From: Pseudomonadota bacterium
Lineage (GTDB): Bacteria > Pseudomonadota > Alphaproteobacteria > Rhizobiales > Xanthobacteraceae
NCBI GenBank assembly: GCA_023435725.1
Contig: JAEYRD010000063.1
Location: forward strand, 1 to 64,000
Direction of reading: 5' to 3'
Length of the DNA stretch: 64,000 nucleotides
Shown: piece by piece, positions 52,351 to 61,136 of the stretch
How positions within the stretch are numbered: the stretch's first letter is position 1
How the letters are laid out: every line of letters starts with the position of its first letter
Notes under the pieces: model-generated
Seen by the model: the letters and a program-made list of their open reading frames with translations, nothing else
The model's database searches: none
What the model was told of the DNA's origin: nothing
Made by a program: the position numbers and the translations under genes

Positions 52351-53418
52351 GTGATAGAAGGCCTCAATCCAGTGGAAGCCAGCCACGACAAGAAATTCGA
52401 ACCCTCCGTTCAGGGCCTGCGCGGAATTGCGGCGCTCAGCGTACTGTTCGTGCATCTCTACGATATGCCGATGAACGCAGGCTTTCTGCCGACGGTCCCC
52501 TCCTGGTTCGACTTCACCATTCTGACCGGCGGTCGCGGCGTCGAGCTGTTCTTCATCATCAGCGGCTACCTGATTCCGGCGAGCCTGGTACGCCACCGGC
52601 AGATTTCAAAATTCTTCTACGAACGCTGCATGCGCATCCTGCCGGTGTTCGTCGTCTTTCACTTCGTTATCTTCATCGTCGGACCGATCGTCGGCTACAA
52701 GTTCTTCAAGGGTATCGATCCCCTGAGCTATATCGGTCTCTTCTTGGCCAATCTCTTTTTCCTGCCGGACATTCTCCGGTTACCAGCCGCCCAGCAGAAC
52801 GCCTGGACGCTGACCTATGAATGGTTGTTCTATTTCTGGTTCGCGGCAATCTTTTATTCCCTTACGATCAGGCGAGCACTGGCCCCAGCCGGGCTTCTCG
52901 TCGCCGCGGGCCTCGTGGCCATCGCTGTTTTTCCCATCGCGGCCTATTTTCTGGTCGGCATCGCGATTCGGCATTTCGATGTCCGCCTGGAACTGCCGGG
53001 CTTGCGCGGCGCTGCGGCCGGGGTGGCGTGCTTATTCCTGATGTATGTCTGCCTCGAATACATCAACCCGTTTCTTGGGCTCATTCCTGGATTTCTGCTG
53101 TTCGCAATGGCCCGCGCACCTGCCTCGGGGATCGTCGCTCCGCTCGAGTGGCCGGTGATTCAATACATCGGCAAGATCAGCTACAGCCTGTACCTGGCGC
53201 ATCCCTTTGCCCTCTTTCCGCTGCAAGTGGCGGGAGCCAAGCTAGCTGCCCATGGCTATCCGCTCTGGCCGATCTGGTTATCCTTTGCAGCCACAGGGCT
53301 GATCGTCAGCTTTGCGATGTCGGCTGCGACATATGAATTGATCGAAGTGCGGCTGCGCCGCGTGCTCCACAGCGGCCTTCGATATGGACATCGCAGCGTT
53401 GCGCGTTCGGAAGCATGA
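52351..53418 (+). CDS. AT3-family membrane acyltransferase
   Basis: About 355 residues from GTG 52351 (GTG 52372 is possible; the frame opens much further up inside the preceding gene). It has ten membrane helices and the acyltransferase-3 signatures: VQGLRGIAALSVLFVHLYD with the catalytic histidine (H in FVHL), GGRGVELFFIISGYLIPASL, and FYERCMRILPVFVVFHFVIF. It would O-acetylate or otherwise acylate sugars using an acyl group passed across the membrane. Its stop overlaps the next start (ATGA). Confidence 0.82.
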   Translation: MIEGLNPVEASHDKKFEPSVQGLRGIAALSVLFVHLYDMPMNAGFLPTVPSWFDFTILTGGRGVELFFIISGYLIPASLVRHRQISKFFYERCMRILPVFVVFHFVIFIVGPIVGYKFFKGIDPLSYIGLFLANLFFLPDILRLPAAQQNAWTLTYEWLFYFWFAAIFYSLTIRRALAPAGLLVAAGLVAIAVFPIAAYFLVGIAIRHFDVRLELPGLRGAAAGVACLFLMYVCLEYINPFLGLIPGFLLFAMARAPASGIVAPLEWPVIQYIGKISYSLYLAHPFALFPLQVAGAKLAAHGYPLWPIWLSFAATGLIVSFAMSAATYELIEVRLRRVLHSGLRYGHRSVARSEA

Positions 53419-54683
53419 TCATATTCCGGGCTGACGTTACAATCTGGCAAGATATGAAGTCTACCGAGGCACCGGAATCGAATGGTGGGGAGTATGTACG
53501 TCACATGAGCGAAGCAGTTGCAGACTATGCGACGTCCTCTGCGGGAACCACACTCGAAGAGGTTAGAAGAGCAAACGGCGGAATCTACCCGGGCTTCCTG
53601 TTTCTCAGGCACTTCCTCTCGACCGTCATATTGCTGAACCACGCCCGCGTTCTGGTGCGCGGCGAGCGCGTATTGCCGGTCGCAGATACCGCAGCCTGGG
53701 GTGCAACGTCGACGGTGCCGCAGTTTTCGGCGTTCATTCATACCGCCATGTCGACGGAGATATTTAGACCGCTCTTGTTCGCGCTTGTCGGCGGCTTTTT
53801 TGCGCTGAGCGGCTTCCTGGTGGCCGGCAGCGCGGGGCGCACCGGCACCGTTCGCAAGTTTCTCGGCTTCCGCGGGCTAAGGATATTGCCGGCGCTGCTG
53901 TTCGAAGTTTCGCTTTCGGCGCTCGTATTGGGTCCGCTCGTGACCAGCATGCCGCTGAGCGATTATTTCGGGAGCCTTGGACTTTACCGCTACTTCGGCA
54001 ACGTCGTCGGCTGGATCACATTCTGGCTGCCCGGCGTCTTCCAGGACAATCCGATCAAGGGAATGGTGAACGCCAACCTCTGGACACTGCGGCCGGAATT
54101 CTATTGCTACCTGATCATCGCGGTCTTGATGGCGGGCGGCATTCTCGCGCGCAGACGGGTCGTCCTCACCGGAATCGTTCTTCTGACCATCGCGTTTAGC
54201 GTGATGTCGCTGATGCCACCCGACGGATTTGCGACCAGAGCGGACAACACACACTTCACCAACTGGTTTATCGTCTACCTGTTTTTCGTCGGCGTCGTGT
54301 TCGCGCAGTACGCGGACAAGATTGTGTACAGCCCGCTCATGTTCGTGGCGAGCCTCCTGCTCTACGTGGTCAGCATGACGCTTCGGATTCCGGACCCTAT
54401 CTCGTGCCTCTTCCTCGTCTACTGTGTCGTTTGCATCGGCGCCTTCCGAACCCCCTGGTTCGATCGCTTCTTCAAGAACGACTATTCCTACGGGATCTAT
54501 CTCTATGGTTATCCCATCGCGCAGACGCTGGTCTTCATCCTCATCACGCTCGGGATCTTCAAACAGGACGCCTCGATTACATTATTCGTCATGGCGGCTT
54601 CGCTGGTGTTGACGATCTTCTGCTCGGCTTTCTCCTGGACGGTTATCGAAAAGCCGTTCCTGCGTCTGAAACGCCTCCTCTGA
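53415..54683 (+). CDS. AT3-family membrane acyltransferase, OafA-like
   Basis: A 422-residue protein from ATG 53415 (ATG 53454 or 53505 possible), overlapping the previous stop by 4 bases. It has about ten helices with the OafA-like features GFLFLRHFLSTVILLNHARV (catalytic-type His), FALVGGFFALSGFLVAGSAG and FRGLRILPALLFEVSLSALV, and ends in WTVIEKPFLRLKRLL. OafA proteins often carry a C-terminal SGNH domain; here it ends after the membrane domain and an SGNH protein is encoded directly downstream. It likely acetylates the exopolysaccharide in the periplasm. Confidence 0.8.
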   Translation: MIIFRADVTIWQDMKSTEAPESNGGEYVRHMSEAVADYATSSAGTTLEEVRRANGGIYPGFLFLRHFLSTVILLNHARVLVRGERVLPVADTAAWGATSTVPQFSAFIHTAMSTEIFRPLLFALVGGFFALSGFLVAGSAGRTGTVRKFLGFRGLRILPALLFEVSLSALVLGPLVTSMPLSDYFGSLGLYRYFGNVVGWITFWLPGVFQDNPIKGMVNANLWTLRPEFYCYLIIAVLMAGGILARRRVVLTGIVLLTIAFSVMSLMPPDGFATRADNTHFTNWFIVYLFFVGVVFAQYADKIVYSPLMFVASLLLYVVSMTLRIPDPISCLFLVYCVVCIGAFRTPWFDRFFKNDYSYGIYLYGYPIAQTLVFILITLGIFKQDASITLFVMAASLVLTIFCSAFSWTVIEKPFLRLKRLL

Positions 54684-54695
54684 TCGGAGCAAAGC

Positions 54696-55379
54696 ATGCC
54701 ATCTGCTGGATATGCCGCGATCGCCCTCGCGATCATCCTCGTGCTTCCGAATTCGGCTCATAGCGAGTCCGCCGTCGTCATCGCGCGCGGCTCGACGATC
54801 GTTACCGAGGGTGACAGCCTCACGTATGGCATGGACGTTTCTTCGGCCGGAGTGCCGACCCAGATCAACGGCGCGCCGCAGACCCGCAGCGCGGCGCCTT
54901 TTCCGGAAACGCTTGCCCAGCGGCTCAGGGGATGCGCCGCTGTCGCGAACCATGGATATCCGGGCGATCGTTCGGTCGACGGGCTGGTGCGTTGGCAAGC
55001 TCCCTCTCACGCCAATCTGACCATCCTGATGTACGGCTCGAACGATGCCTTGAACAATGGCAGGGCACCGACCGGCATCGTATCCATCGATACATTCCGA
55101 TCGGTCCTCAATCTGCTCATCCACAGACGGCAGGCTGAGAGGAGCCAGGTGATCCTGCTTTCGCCGCCCCCGATTGGAAACGAGCACCAGGAACGTCTGA
55201 TCGCGCCTTTCAGGGCGGTCGTTCATAAGACCGCGACGGATCTCGGTCTCACTTTCATCGATACCGAAGAGGTCCTGAGGAACATCGTCCCCGTCTGGAC
55301 CGAGGACAAGGTTCATCTCAGCACGGCCGCCAACACCGCCATTGCCGAACGCCTCGCGAAGACCATCCGCTGCGACTGA
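54696..55379 (+). CDS. Secreted SGNH/GDSL hydrolase
   Basis: A 227-residue protein with a signal peptide (AAIALAIILVLPNSAHSESA). All SGNH blocks are visible: the nucleophile in VTEGDSLTYG (Ser41), the glycine in NHGYPGDRS, the asparagine in MYGSNDALNN (Asn116), and the catalytic pair in TEDKVHLSTA (Asp204, His207). It acts in the periplasm as an esterase, acetyl-transferring partner or deacetylase. It starts 12 bases after the OafA-like gene; together they mirror the fused AT3-SGNH proteins that acetylate O-antigens. Confidence 0.85.
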   Translation: MPSAGYAAIALAIILVLPNSAHSESAVVIARGSTIVTEGDSLTYGMDVSSAGVPTQINGAPQTRSAAPFPETLAQRLRGCAAVANHGYPGDRSVDGLVRWQAPSHANLTILMYGSNDALNNGRAPTGIVSIDTFRSVLNLLIHRRQAERSQVILLSPPPIGNEHQERLIAPFRAVVHKTATDLGLTFIDTEEVLRNIVPVWTEDKVHLSTAANTAIAERLAKTIRCD

Positions 55380-55764
55380 GCGTCACAGCCACGGTAACGC
55401 CGCCGAGCCCGGCTACGCGCCGCCAAAACGGACCGCCGCTGTGCGCCAGCGACGTGAACCGTTGTAAACTAAAATTGAAATTTTATGACAAAATCCGGAA
55501 AACGGGGATAGACACCCAGCGCGTTGCCTGCATAGATTTGCGTCAGGCTGCTCTGCATCTGCTCACGGTCCGTTAGCTTCTTGCAAGCAGCGTCTTTAAA
55601 ATTGAAGTTTACATACTAGGCTTCAACCGCGCGCGCTTACTTCCGACCCGGGAGACATAACCGGCCACGCTAGAGGGCCTTCCCGGCCAATCGTTCTAAC
55701 CCACTGCTTCGCAGGCGAAATGCGGTGCAAGGGGCAAGATTACACGATCCAGGGAGCATTGGCC
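55380..55764. promoter_or_regulatory. Intergenic region with AT-rich palindrome
   Basis: About 385 bases between the SGNH gene and a small membrane-protein gene. AAAATT-GA-AATTTT (55471-55484) is a perfect palindrome, and AAAATTGAAGTTTACATA recurs near 55599. No coding frame is convincing. It is probably a promoter/regulatory region for the small gene. Confidence 0.4.
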
Positions 55765-56037
55765 ATGTCGCAGATTGATTTGAACAGAAACTCATTATCG
55801 ATATTGACCGCCGGGACAGGCGCTCAGGAGTCCCACGGATCGACAGCCCCCCCAATCGCCCGGACGGCCAGGGGGGAATCAGCAGAGGGCAACAAGCGAT
55901 CCTGGATTGGCAGGGCGCTGGAATCGATGGTCTACGGTATCCTGATCTTCCCATTCGCAGTCGTCGTCTGCGCGATCGTCGCCTTCGCCATCCTCCCGCT
56001 TCACTCTGACTCGCGATGTGACGAGGGCTACGAATAG
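55765..56037 (+). CDS. Small single-pass membrane protein
   Basis: A 90-residue protein with ATG 55765 behind AGGGAG. The first ~45 residues are polar (MSQIDLNRNSLSILTAGTGA), followed by one membrane helix (GILIFPFAVVVCAIVAFAIL) and a short charged tail. I recognise no family. It sits at the 3' side of the initiating transferase gene (convergent) and mirrors another small membrane protein on that gene's other side. An accessory role in the polysaccharide machinery is possible but unsupported. Confidence 0.55.
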   Translation: MSQIDLNRNSLSILTAGTGAQESHGSTAPPIARTARGESAEGNKRSWIGRALESMVYGILIFPFAVVVCAIVAFAILPLHSDSRCDEGYE

Positions 56038-56069
56038 CAGGCCACTCAACGCCGATAGGACAAAGAAGG

Positions 56070-57494
56070 TCAGTAGGCTTCCTGGTGGATCAGCGCCAGC
56101 GCGGTCTTCAGGATGATTCTGATGTCCAGCCAGATGCTCCAGTTGCTGACGTACCAGACGTCGTACTCGACCCGCTTTTCCATCAGATCGATAGTCGGCG
56201 TCTCGCCTCGAAAACCGTTGACCTGGGCCCATCCGGTCAGGCCGGGCTTCATGTGATGGCGGTACACGTAATTGCTGATGATCTGATCGTAGTAATTGTC
56301 GTGCGCGAGCGCATGCGGGCGCGGTCCGACCAAAGACATCTCGCCGCGCAGAACGTTCCAGAGCTGCGGCAGTTCGTCGATACTGGTCCGACGCAGCATG
56401 CGGCCGACGCGGGTCACCCGCGCATCACTCTTCGTCGCCTGCGTGACGACGTGACCGTTCTCCGCCACGGTCATGGAGCGGAATTTCCATATCTCGAACT
56501 GCTTGCCGTTGAAGCCGCGCCGGGACTGCTTGAAGATCACGTTGCCCTTCGAATCGAGCTTGATCATGATCGCAGCCGTCACCAGCAGCGGTGCCAGCAA
56601 CAAAAGGGCGAACGAGGCAAGGCCGATATCGAGGCAGCGCTTCTGCGCCCGCTCGAACACACTGAGCGGAGCACGCTGGATCTCGATGGCGACCGTGCCG
56701 CTGACAGGCTGGAACGGACGCGAGACCAGATCGGCGATCGGAAAGTCCGGAAGAAGGCGGATCGGCTGGGGAACCACGCGCAGATGCTGGCTCAGCTTCT
56801 GAAGAAGCGGCATCTCGTCCCAGTCGATGACCAGGAGATATTCTTCCACGTCTGCCGTACGGGCCTGACGAATGATGTCGCGAATCTCACGATCCCAGCC
56901 TGTGCCTTCTTCAGTCGGATCGAGGACGAAATGCCGCACCACGTTGAAGCCGTGCTTGCGCAGATCCTTGAACCGAGTGGAGGTGAAATCGAGCGGCTTG
57001 AGGCTGAGGAGCACCACCTTCCGGTCGACCAGCCGCCCCTTGGCATAGCTCGAGGTCAGAGCCAGACGCCACAAGCCGCGGAGCCCGCCCAAGGCGATGC
57101 CGCCGGTCGCAGCGAACAGCAGCGTCGTCCCGCGCGACATATCCGCGGAGGATTTGAGCAGAAACGCCTCGACTGCGAGGATGGTCAGCGAGATCAGCCA
57201 GACCGCCAGAGCCTTGCGCAGCTGCCAAACCGTGTTCAGCAGGCGATGGTGATCATAGATTCCCTGAAAATACGCGATCGTCACGAACACCGCGCAGACC
57301 ACGAGACCGGCACCCACAGATGAATCCTGCTCGCCCACGAGCACGCGATACAGACCGCTCGCCACGAAATAGCTCAACAGGATCGCAAGGAAGTCGCCGG
57401 CGATGAGCGCGATCTGGAGGGGTCTCTGGAGGGCACCGCGCCGGTTCGATACAACCGAATGGTAGTTTTCCGAACCGTAAGTTGCTACAGCCAT
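56070..57494 (-). CDS. Undecaprenyl-phosphate sugar phosphotransferase (WcaJ/ExoY-like)
   Basis: A 474-residue polyisoprenyl-phosphate hexose-1-phosphate transferase, the enzyme that starts each repeat unit on undecaprenyl phosphate. It has four to five N-terminal helices (LIAGDFLAILLSYFVASGLY), a central nucleotide-binding-like domain and the C-terminal catalytic domain: KRCLDIGLASFALLLLAPLL re-entrant helix, FKQSRRGFNGKQFEIWKFRS, TSIDELPQLWNVLRGEMSLV and GPRPHA. The donor is often UDP-glucose or UDP-galactose. It is alone on its strand, between two small membrane-protein genes, with a long AT-rich upstream region. Confidence 0.9.
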   Translation of the reverse strand: MAVATYGSENYHSVVSNRRGALQRPLQIALIAGDFLAILLSYFVASGLYRVLVGEQDSSVGAGLVVCAVFVTIAYFQGIYDHHRLLNTVWQLRKALAVWLISLTILAVEAFLLKSSADMSRGTTLLFAATGGIALGGLRGLWRLALTSSYAKGRLVDRKVVLLSLKPLDFTSTRFKDLRKHGFNVVRHFVLDPTEEGTGWDREIRDIIRQARTADVEEYLLVIDWDEMPLLQKLSQHLRVVPQPIRLLPDFPIADLVSRPFQPVSGTVAIEIQRAPLSVFERAQKRCLDIGLASFALLLLAPLLVTAAIMIKLDSKGNVIFKQSRRGFNGKQFEIWKFRSMTVAENGHVVTQATKSDARVTRVGRMLRRTSIDELPQLWNVLRGEMSLVGPRPHALAHDNYYDQIISNYVYRHHMKPGLTGWAQVNGFRGETPTIDLMEKRVEYDVWYVSNWSIWLDIRIILKTALALIHQEAY

Positions 57495-57839
57495 CCGAAC
57501 CTCGCTGCCTCGTCACGCATTTCGCAATCAATATTGCGAGCAAATCGATCCAAATTTTCGACGTGCGACGAAGTATATCTTAACTAAACGCAGCGACATT
57601 GCGGCAGTGCACCGAAAAAATCAAATCGATTTTTACGCAATGCAGCGTCGCTGCAAGAGAATGCTCAAGCCACTGTCACACACGTGACAATTAAGCGGGC
57701 ATCACGCCGCATTTGCCGCCAAATCGCGTCATTTTCATTCAACATGTCGCGCGCATTTGAACGGCTGTTCAACCATGCCGCTTAAGCCGTTATTAGGCCG
57801 CAACCATTAACACTCGCGACCAATTCGGGGAGTTGCGTC
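57495..57839. promoter_or_regulatory. AT-rich divergent control region
   Basis: This holds the promoters of the initiating transferase (left) and a small membrane protein (right). It is AT-richer than the genes around it. AAAAATC (57616-57622) and GATTTTT (57628-57634) form a perfect inverted repeat with a 5-base spacer, a possible regulator site, about 125 bases upstream of the transferase start. Confidence 0.5.
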
Positions 57840-58118
57840 GTGAGTACCGTTGCCGTCTTCAGCCTGCTGATCGGATCGTTGCTGGGAGGCCGATTCCGAA
57901 TCTTCATCCTGCCGCCCGCCATCGTTTTCGGTGCAGCGATTCTCTGTGCAGGCTCGGCCTGGCAGGGACATACTTCAGCTCACACCGTTGTTATGATTCT
58001 CGTCTTTGCGGCCGTGCTCCAGCTCGGCTACTTCTGCGGCGCCCTCCTGGTTCGCGTGCGAGCGCCGGCCTATCGCCGCAAGACCGCGCCGTCGTTCGAC
58101 GGCCGCAGTTTCGGCTAG
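57840..58118 (+). CDS. Small membrane protein, two to three helices
   Basis: A 92-residue protein from GTG 57840 with GGGGAG at good spacing. Three hydrophobic segments (VAVFSLLIGSLLGG, FILPPAIVFGAAILCAGSA, HTVVMILVFAAVLQLGYFCG) are followed by a basic tail (RAPAYRRKTAPSFDGRS). It resembles small inner-membrane proteins conserved next to exopolysaccharide genes in Bradyrhizobium, but I know no function. It precedes a phosphatase gene by about 175 bases. Confidence 0.65.
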   Translation: MSTVAVFSLLIGSLLGGRFRIFILPPAIVFGAAILCAGSAWQGHTSAHTVVMILVFAAVLQLGYFCGALLVRVRAPAYRRKTAPSFDGRSFG

Positions 58119-58293
58119 CCGGGCCGAGAGGCGCAGGACTCGTCCATCCCCAGCACCGCTCAGGCGATCGGTCAGGCGTGGGAAGTAGGGTATCTGTCCC
58201 GCGCGTTTGGAGAAAAAGCGGCTCTTGGCGTCCGGATTTCGCCGATAGCGTATTGACATATCGGGCGAAGCTCTCTGAAAGAGTTGGAAGCCC

Positions 58294-59028
58294 ATGCCCA
58301 CAACCGCGCCCCGAAATTCGCCCCGGCCGAAGCTACCGAACGGCGTGCGCATCTATGCGATCAGCGACATCCACGGTTGCGCGCATCTGCTCGAACAGAT
58401 GTTCGCCGTCATCGATGCGGACATGGCGAACAGCCGGCCATATCGCGCCATCGAAGTCTTCCTCGGCGACTACATCGATCGCGGACCCGACTCGCGCCAC
58501 ACCCTCGATCTCCTGATCAGGCGCAGCCGCCGCAGAAACACGGTCTTTCTCAAGGGCAATCACGAGGCCTTTTTCACCTCAGTACTTGAAGACCCTTCTC
58601 GCGCCACTGAATGGTTTCAGTTCGGCGGACTCCAGACCATGATGTCGTATGGCGTGTCGGCCAAGCCGGGCGTCAGCAAGAACGAGCTGCCGGATCTCGT
58701 GCGCGAGCTGACATCCGCGATGCCGCCGGAACATATCGCGTTCCTGCGCCAGTTGCGGCCGACATTCACATGCGGGGATTTCTTCTTCGTCCATGCCGGT
58801 GTGCGCCCGGGCATTCCGCTGTCCGAACAGCGCGAGTCCGACCTGTTGTGGATCAGGGACGAATTCCTCCAGAGCAAGAGGCGCTTCGGCAAATATGTCG
58901 TGCACGGTCATACGCCGGTGCGGCAGGCCGAGCTGCTCGAAAACCGCGCCAACATCGATACCGGCGCGTATGCCACCGGCAATCTGACGCTGCTGTCGAT
59001 CCAGGGCAACAGCATGCTCGCGATCTAG
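58294..59028 (+). CDS. PPP-family metallophosphoesterase (Ser/Thr phosphatase or ApaH-like)
   Basis: A 244-residue cytosolic metallophosphatase with all dinuclear-metal motifs: ISDIHGCAHLL (GDxHG block), EVFLGDYIDRGPDSR (GDxxDRG), VFLKGNHEAFF (GNHE), FFFVHAGVRPG (HAG) and YVVHGHTPVR. Bacterial PPP enzymes act on phosphoproteins or on dinucleoside tetraphosphates; the length fits both. It lies at the edge of the polysaccharide locus, where it might counteract a kinase such as the Wzc-like protein, but PPP enzymes mainly act on Ser/Thr. Confidence 0.85.
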   Translation: MPTTAPRNSPRPKLPNGVRIYAISDIHGCAHLLEQMFAVIDADMANSRPYRAIEVFLGDYIDRGPDSRHTLDLLIRRSRRRNTVFLKGNHEAFFTSVLEDPSRATEWFQFGGLQTMMSYGVSAKPGVSKNELPDLVRELTSAMPPEHIAFLRQLRPTFTCGDFFFVHAGVRPGIPLSEQRESDLLWIRDEFLQSKRRFGKYVVHGHTPVRQAELLENRANIDTGAYATGNLTLLSIQGNSMLAI

Positions 59029-59125
59029 ATACTATCAGCCTCTGCTCGCGCAGATAGGCCGCCGCCAAGCACCTTTTGTACTCAGAAGCGCCGCTCAACG
59101 CCTGAAAAAGGCGCCACGTCAGCAA

Positions 59126-59545
59126 TCAATGAGATGCGGCGACAGGCCGGTAATCCGGAAAGCGGCTCAGCACCGCCGCCTTCAGAAACTTGAAATGGGC
59201 GATCGAAGCGCCGAGCTCCTTGAGCCGGCGCTGGCCGTTCAGGATTTCCTTGTCGAACAGATCCTGGTGATGATTATCCAGCGCCTCACGCTCGAGATAT
59301 TCGTCGTCGCCGTTACCGATCGTCACCGCCGCGCGCGCCAGCACGTCTTCCACCCGGCGGTTGAGGCCCGACTGCTCCCGCTCCGCCGCGAGCAGGGCGT
59401 CCTCGATCGCAATCATGATGGCTCCGATGCGCGTGCGATCGGTTTCGGCATCACGCTCGGGCGAGCGCGCGCGGAACGTCTGCTCACCGCTGAAACGGTC
59501 TTTCAGGAAGTTATGGGTGCGGGCCCGCAAGAAGAGCTGAAACAT
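59126..59545 (-). CDS. Hypothetical helical protein
   Basis: A 139-residue protein, MFQLFLRARTHNFLKDRFSG, predicted mostly helical and cytosolic: AIEDALLAAEREQSGLNRRV, EREALDNHHQDLFDKEILNG, then a closing FKFLKAAVLSRFPDY. No known family was recognised. It converges with the phosphatase gene and is followed in the same direction by another small hypothetical. Codon use fits the genome, so it is likely a real conserved gene. Confidence 0.6.
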   Translation of the reverse strand: MFQLFLRARTHNFLKDRFSGEQTFRARSPERDAETDRTRIGAIMIAIEDALLAAEREQSGLNRRVEDVLARAAVTIGNGDDEYLEREALDNHHQDLFDKEILNGQRRLKELGASIAHFKFLKAAVLSRFPDYRPVAASH

Positions 59546-59596
59546 GCGTGCACTTTCCGGTTTGAGGCGCCAGACCAGAAAATGGGTCCGAGATAG

Positions 59597-59875
59597 TTAA
59601 TAAAGGTTGAACCCTTGGGGCCGCGCCGCCCGGCTTTGCGCCATCCAGGCCTTCCAGGCACCCTCGTGCTTCGCATAGAGCTCGACCCGGCGCCGCTCGC
59701 GGGCATCCGGCCACAAGTCACGGTCGCCGGGCACAGCTCGTCCCTGGCCGGACGCCTGCTCGCTGTCGAGCCGCTCGAACTCGAACGTCTCCTCTAGCGT
59801 CAGGCCGATGAGCACGCGCCGGCCTCCGGCATCGACGAAATACCGCCGCGGCGCGTTGTGCGTCGGGCTTGTCAT
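59597..59875 (-). CDS. Hypothetical small protein
   Basis: About 92 residues from ATG 59875; an ATG at 59899 would add 8. It begins MTSPTHNAPRRYFVDAGGRR, then VLIGLTLEETFEFERLDSE and a polar, Arg-rich end (ARERRRVELYAKHEGAWKAW). It is cytosolic, with no known domain. It lies 51 bases from the previous hypothetical gene in the same direction and may share its transcript. Confidence 0.55.
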   Translation of the reverse strand: MTSPTHNAPRRYFVDAGGRRVLIGLTLEETFEFERLDSEQASGQGRAVPGDRDLWPDARERRRVELYAKHEGAWKAWMAQSRAARPQGFNLY

Positions 59876-60184
59876 GGCGTCTACCCGCGATCTCGTCATG
59901 CCCCACTCCCCCTGCCCTGATACAAGCGGCAGCTTTACGCTGGTTGTAAATCCTCGGAATGCACGCCGCGTTTCGCCAATGAATTATCCTGCCGGACCAG
60001 AGTCGGTCAGAAGCGAGACCAGAATCACGACTGAGATCATTCTGAACTCGTCCAAGTTGCCGAGTGCGTTGCCTTTGATTCAGTCTCATCTGCGAGTTGT
60101 GTCGAGATCATGATGAGCGCCGCTGATTTTCTTGTCATGGCAGGGATTTTTTTGAGCAGCGCGGTGCTTGCGAAGTTTTCGCGC

Positions 60185-60430
60185 TCAGCCGAAGAACCAG
60201 AGGAACAATCTCACCAGCAACAACGTGATGAAATACACCCAGCCTGCCATCGCGATCAGCGCAACGCTGAAAAATGCGCCTTCAAATGCCCGTTCTCTGA
60301 TCCTCGTGAGAGGAAGTGCCGCTCGCGCTTTCTGAAGCATCTCGGTCTTCTGATTTGTTCGTGGTTGTTCGCGCGACCATAGCCGAACGAATTCGACGAT
60401 CTCGTGACGGTTTGTCCGAGTGAAGCGCAT
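60185..60430 (-). CDS. Small single-pass membrane protein
   Basis: An 81-residue protein from ATG 60430 behind CGAGGAGCAGCG, a good ribosome site that decides the start (the frame is open further up). The N-terminal part is charged (MRFTRTNRHEIVEFVRLWSR), and the C-terminus is one long hydrophobic segment (FFSVALIAMAGWVYFITLLL). I know no family; the layout is that of a tail-anchored membrane protein. Confidence 0.55.
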   Translation of the reverse strand: MRFTRTNRHEIVEFVRLWSREQPRTNQKTEMLQKARAALPLTRIRERAFEGAFFSVALIAMAGWVYFITLLLVRLFLWFFG

Positions 60431-61136
60431 CGCTGCTCCTCGATATCGCTTGCGCATGCGTACATTGCGATTTGGTCGATGCTCGTTCGCAGCCGTCGCG
60501 GTCAACGTCACGCGACGATTCAATGCAAATTGAGGCTCAACTCCGCGACGTGCCGTCGCGCCGACGATTCCCGGTCCGGCGCAAGTGATCGCGGCAAGAT
60601 GATGTCTCCGGGTTGGCGCGATGTCCGCCACTGTTGGCTGCGGCAGGTAGCATGCCCCCGCTCCGGCAACTCGGCTTCGCCCGCAGCCAGCGAGCCGAGC
60701 GGCCGCCGACGGCTCAGAACCGGCCTGGCCCCCGCCGCGCCGTCATTGGCAAGTGGAGGTTGCTGGCCCGCCGTTGTCAGGGATATCGGCGGACGGCCCC
60801 GCGAGAATCTCGAGGTGGGCTTGCCAAGACCGTTCGCTGCTTCTGCGACAAGCGGACATGGCGGCAGAACGTCTTCGACCGCAGCCATCGGAGCACGCGC
60901 ATCGGCCTCGGCTTGCGAAAACTCCGTGGTTATACGGAGCGCTGCATGCCGATTTCATCTCGGTAAGGTTGAGTAGTTAGCTTAACCGGCGGTGTTTGTT
61001 GCGAATGCCGTCGGATCGCATATCCATCCTCTCACCGGGCTCCCCCAAGGCCCGGCCCACCCAAGCAGAGCCGTCGAGCGAACGTGGGTCCGCTTGGCGG
61101 CTTTGTCGTTGTGTCCACGAGAGGATGATTCCGGTT
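60431..61136. other. GC-rich stretch without supportable gene
   Basis: About 700 bases with many overlapping open frames in a very GC-rich composition. None has a family resemblance, a strong ribosome site or a coherent N-terminus. I see no RNA or repeat feature. Confidence 0.4.

Noticed and set aside
56085..57323. Rightward open frame of about 410 codons
   Set aside because: Antisense to the initiating sugar transferase, which is well supported by its catalytic motifs.
58119..58293. Possible RNA gene in the gap before the phosphatase
   Set aside because: No tRNA-like arms or known ncRNA structure could be traced by eye.
60110..60382. Rightward 90-codon frame with a short hydrophobic start
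   Set aside because: It overlaps the better supported leftward membrane-protein gene and becomes non-coding-like after 25 codons.
60520..60980. Several overlapping open frames on both strands
   Set aside because: None has a credible start or product; they appear to be chance frames in GC-rich sequence.
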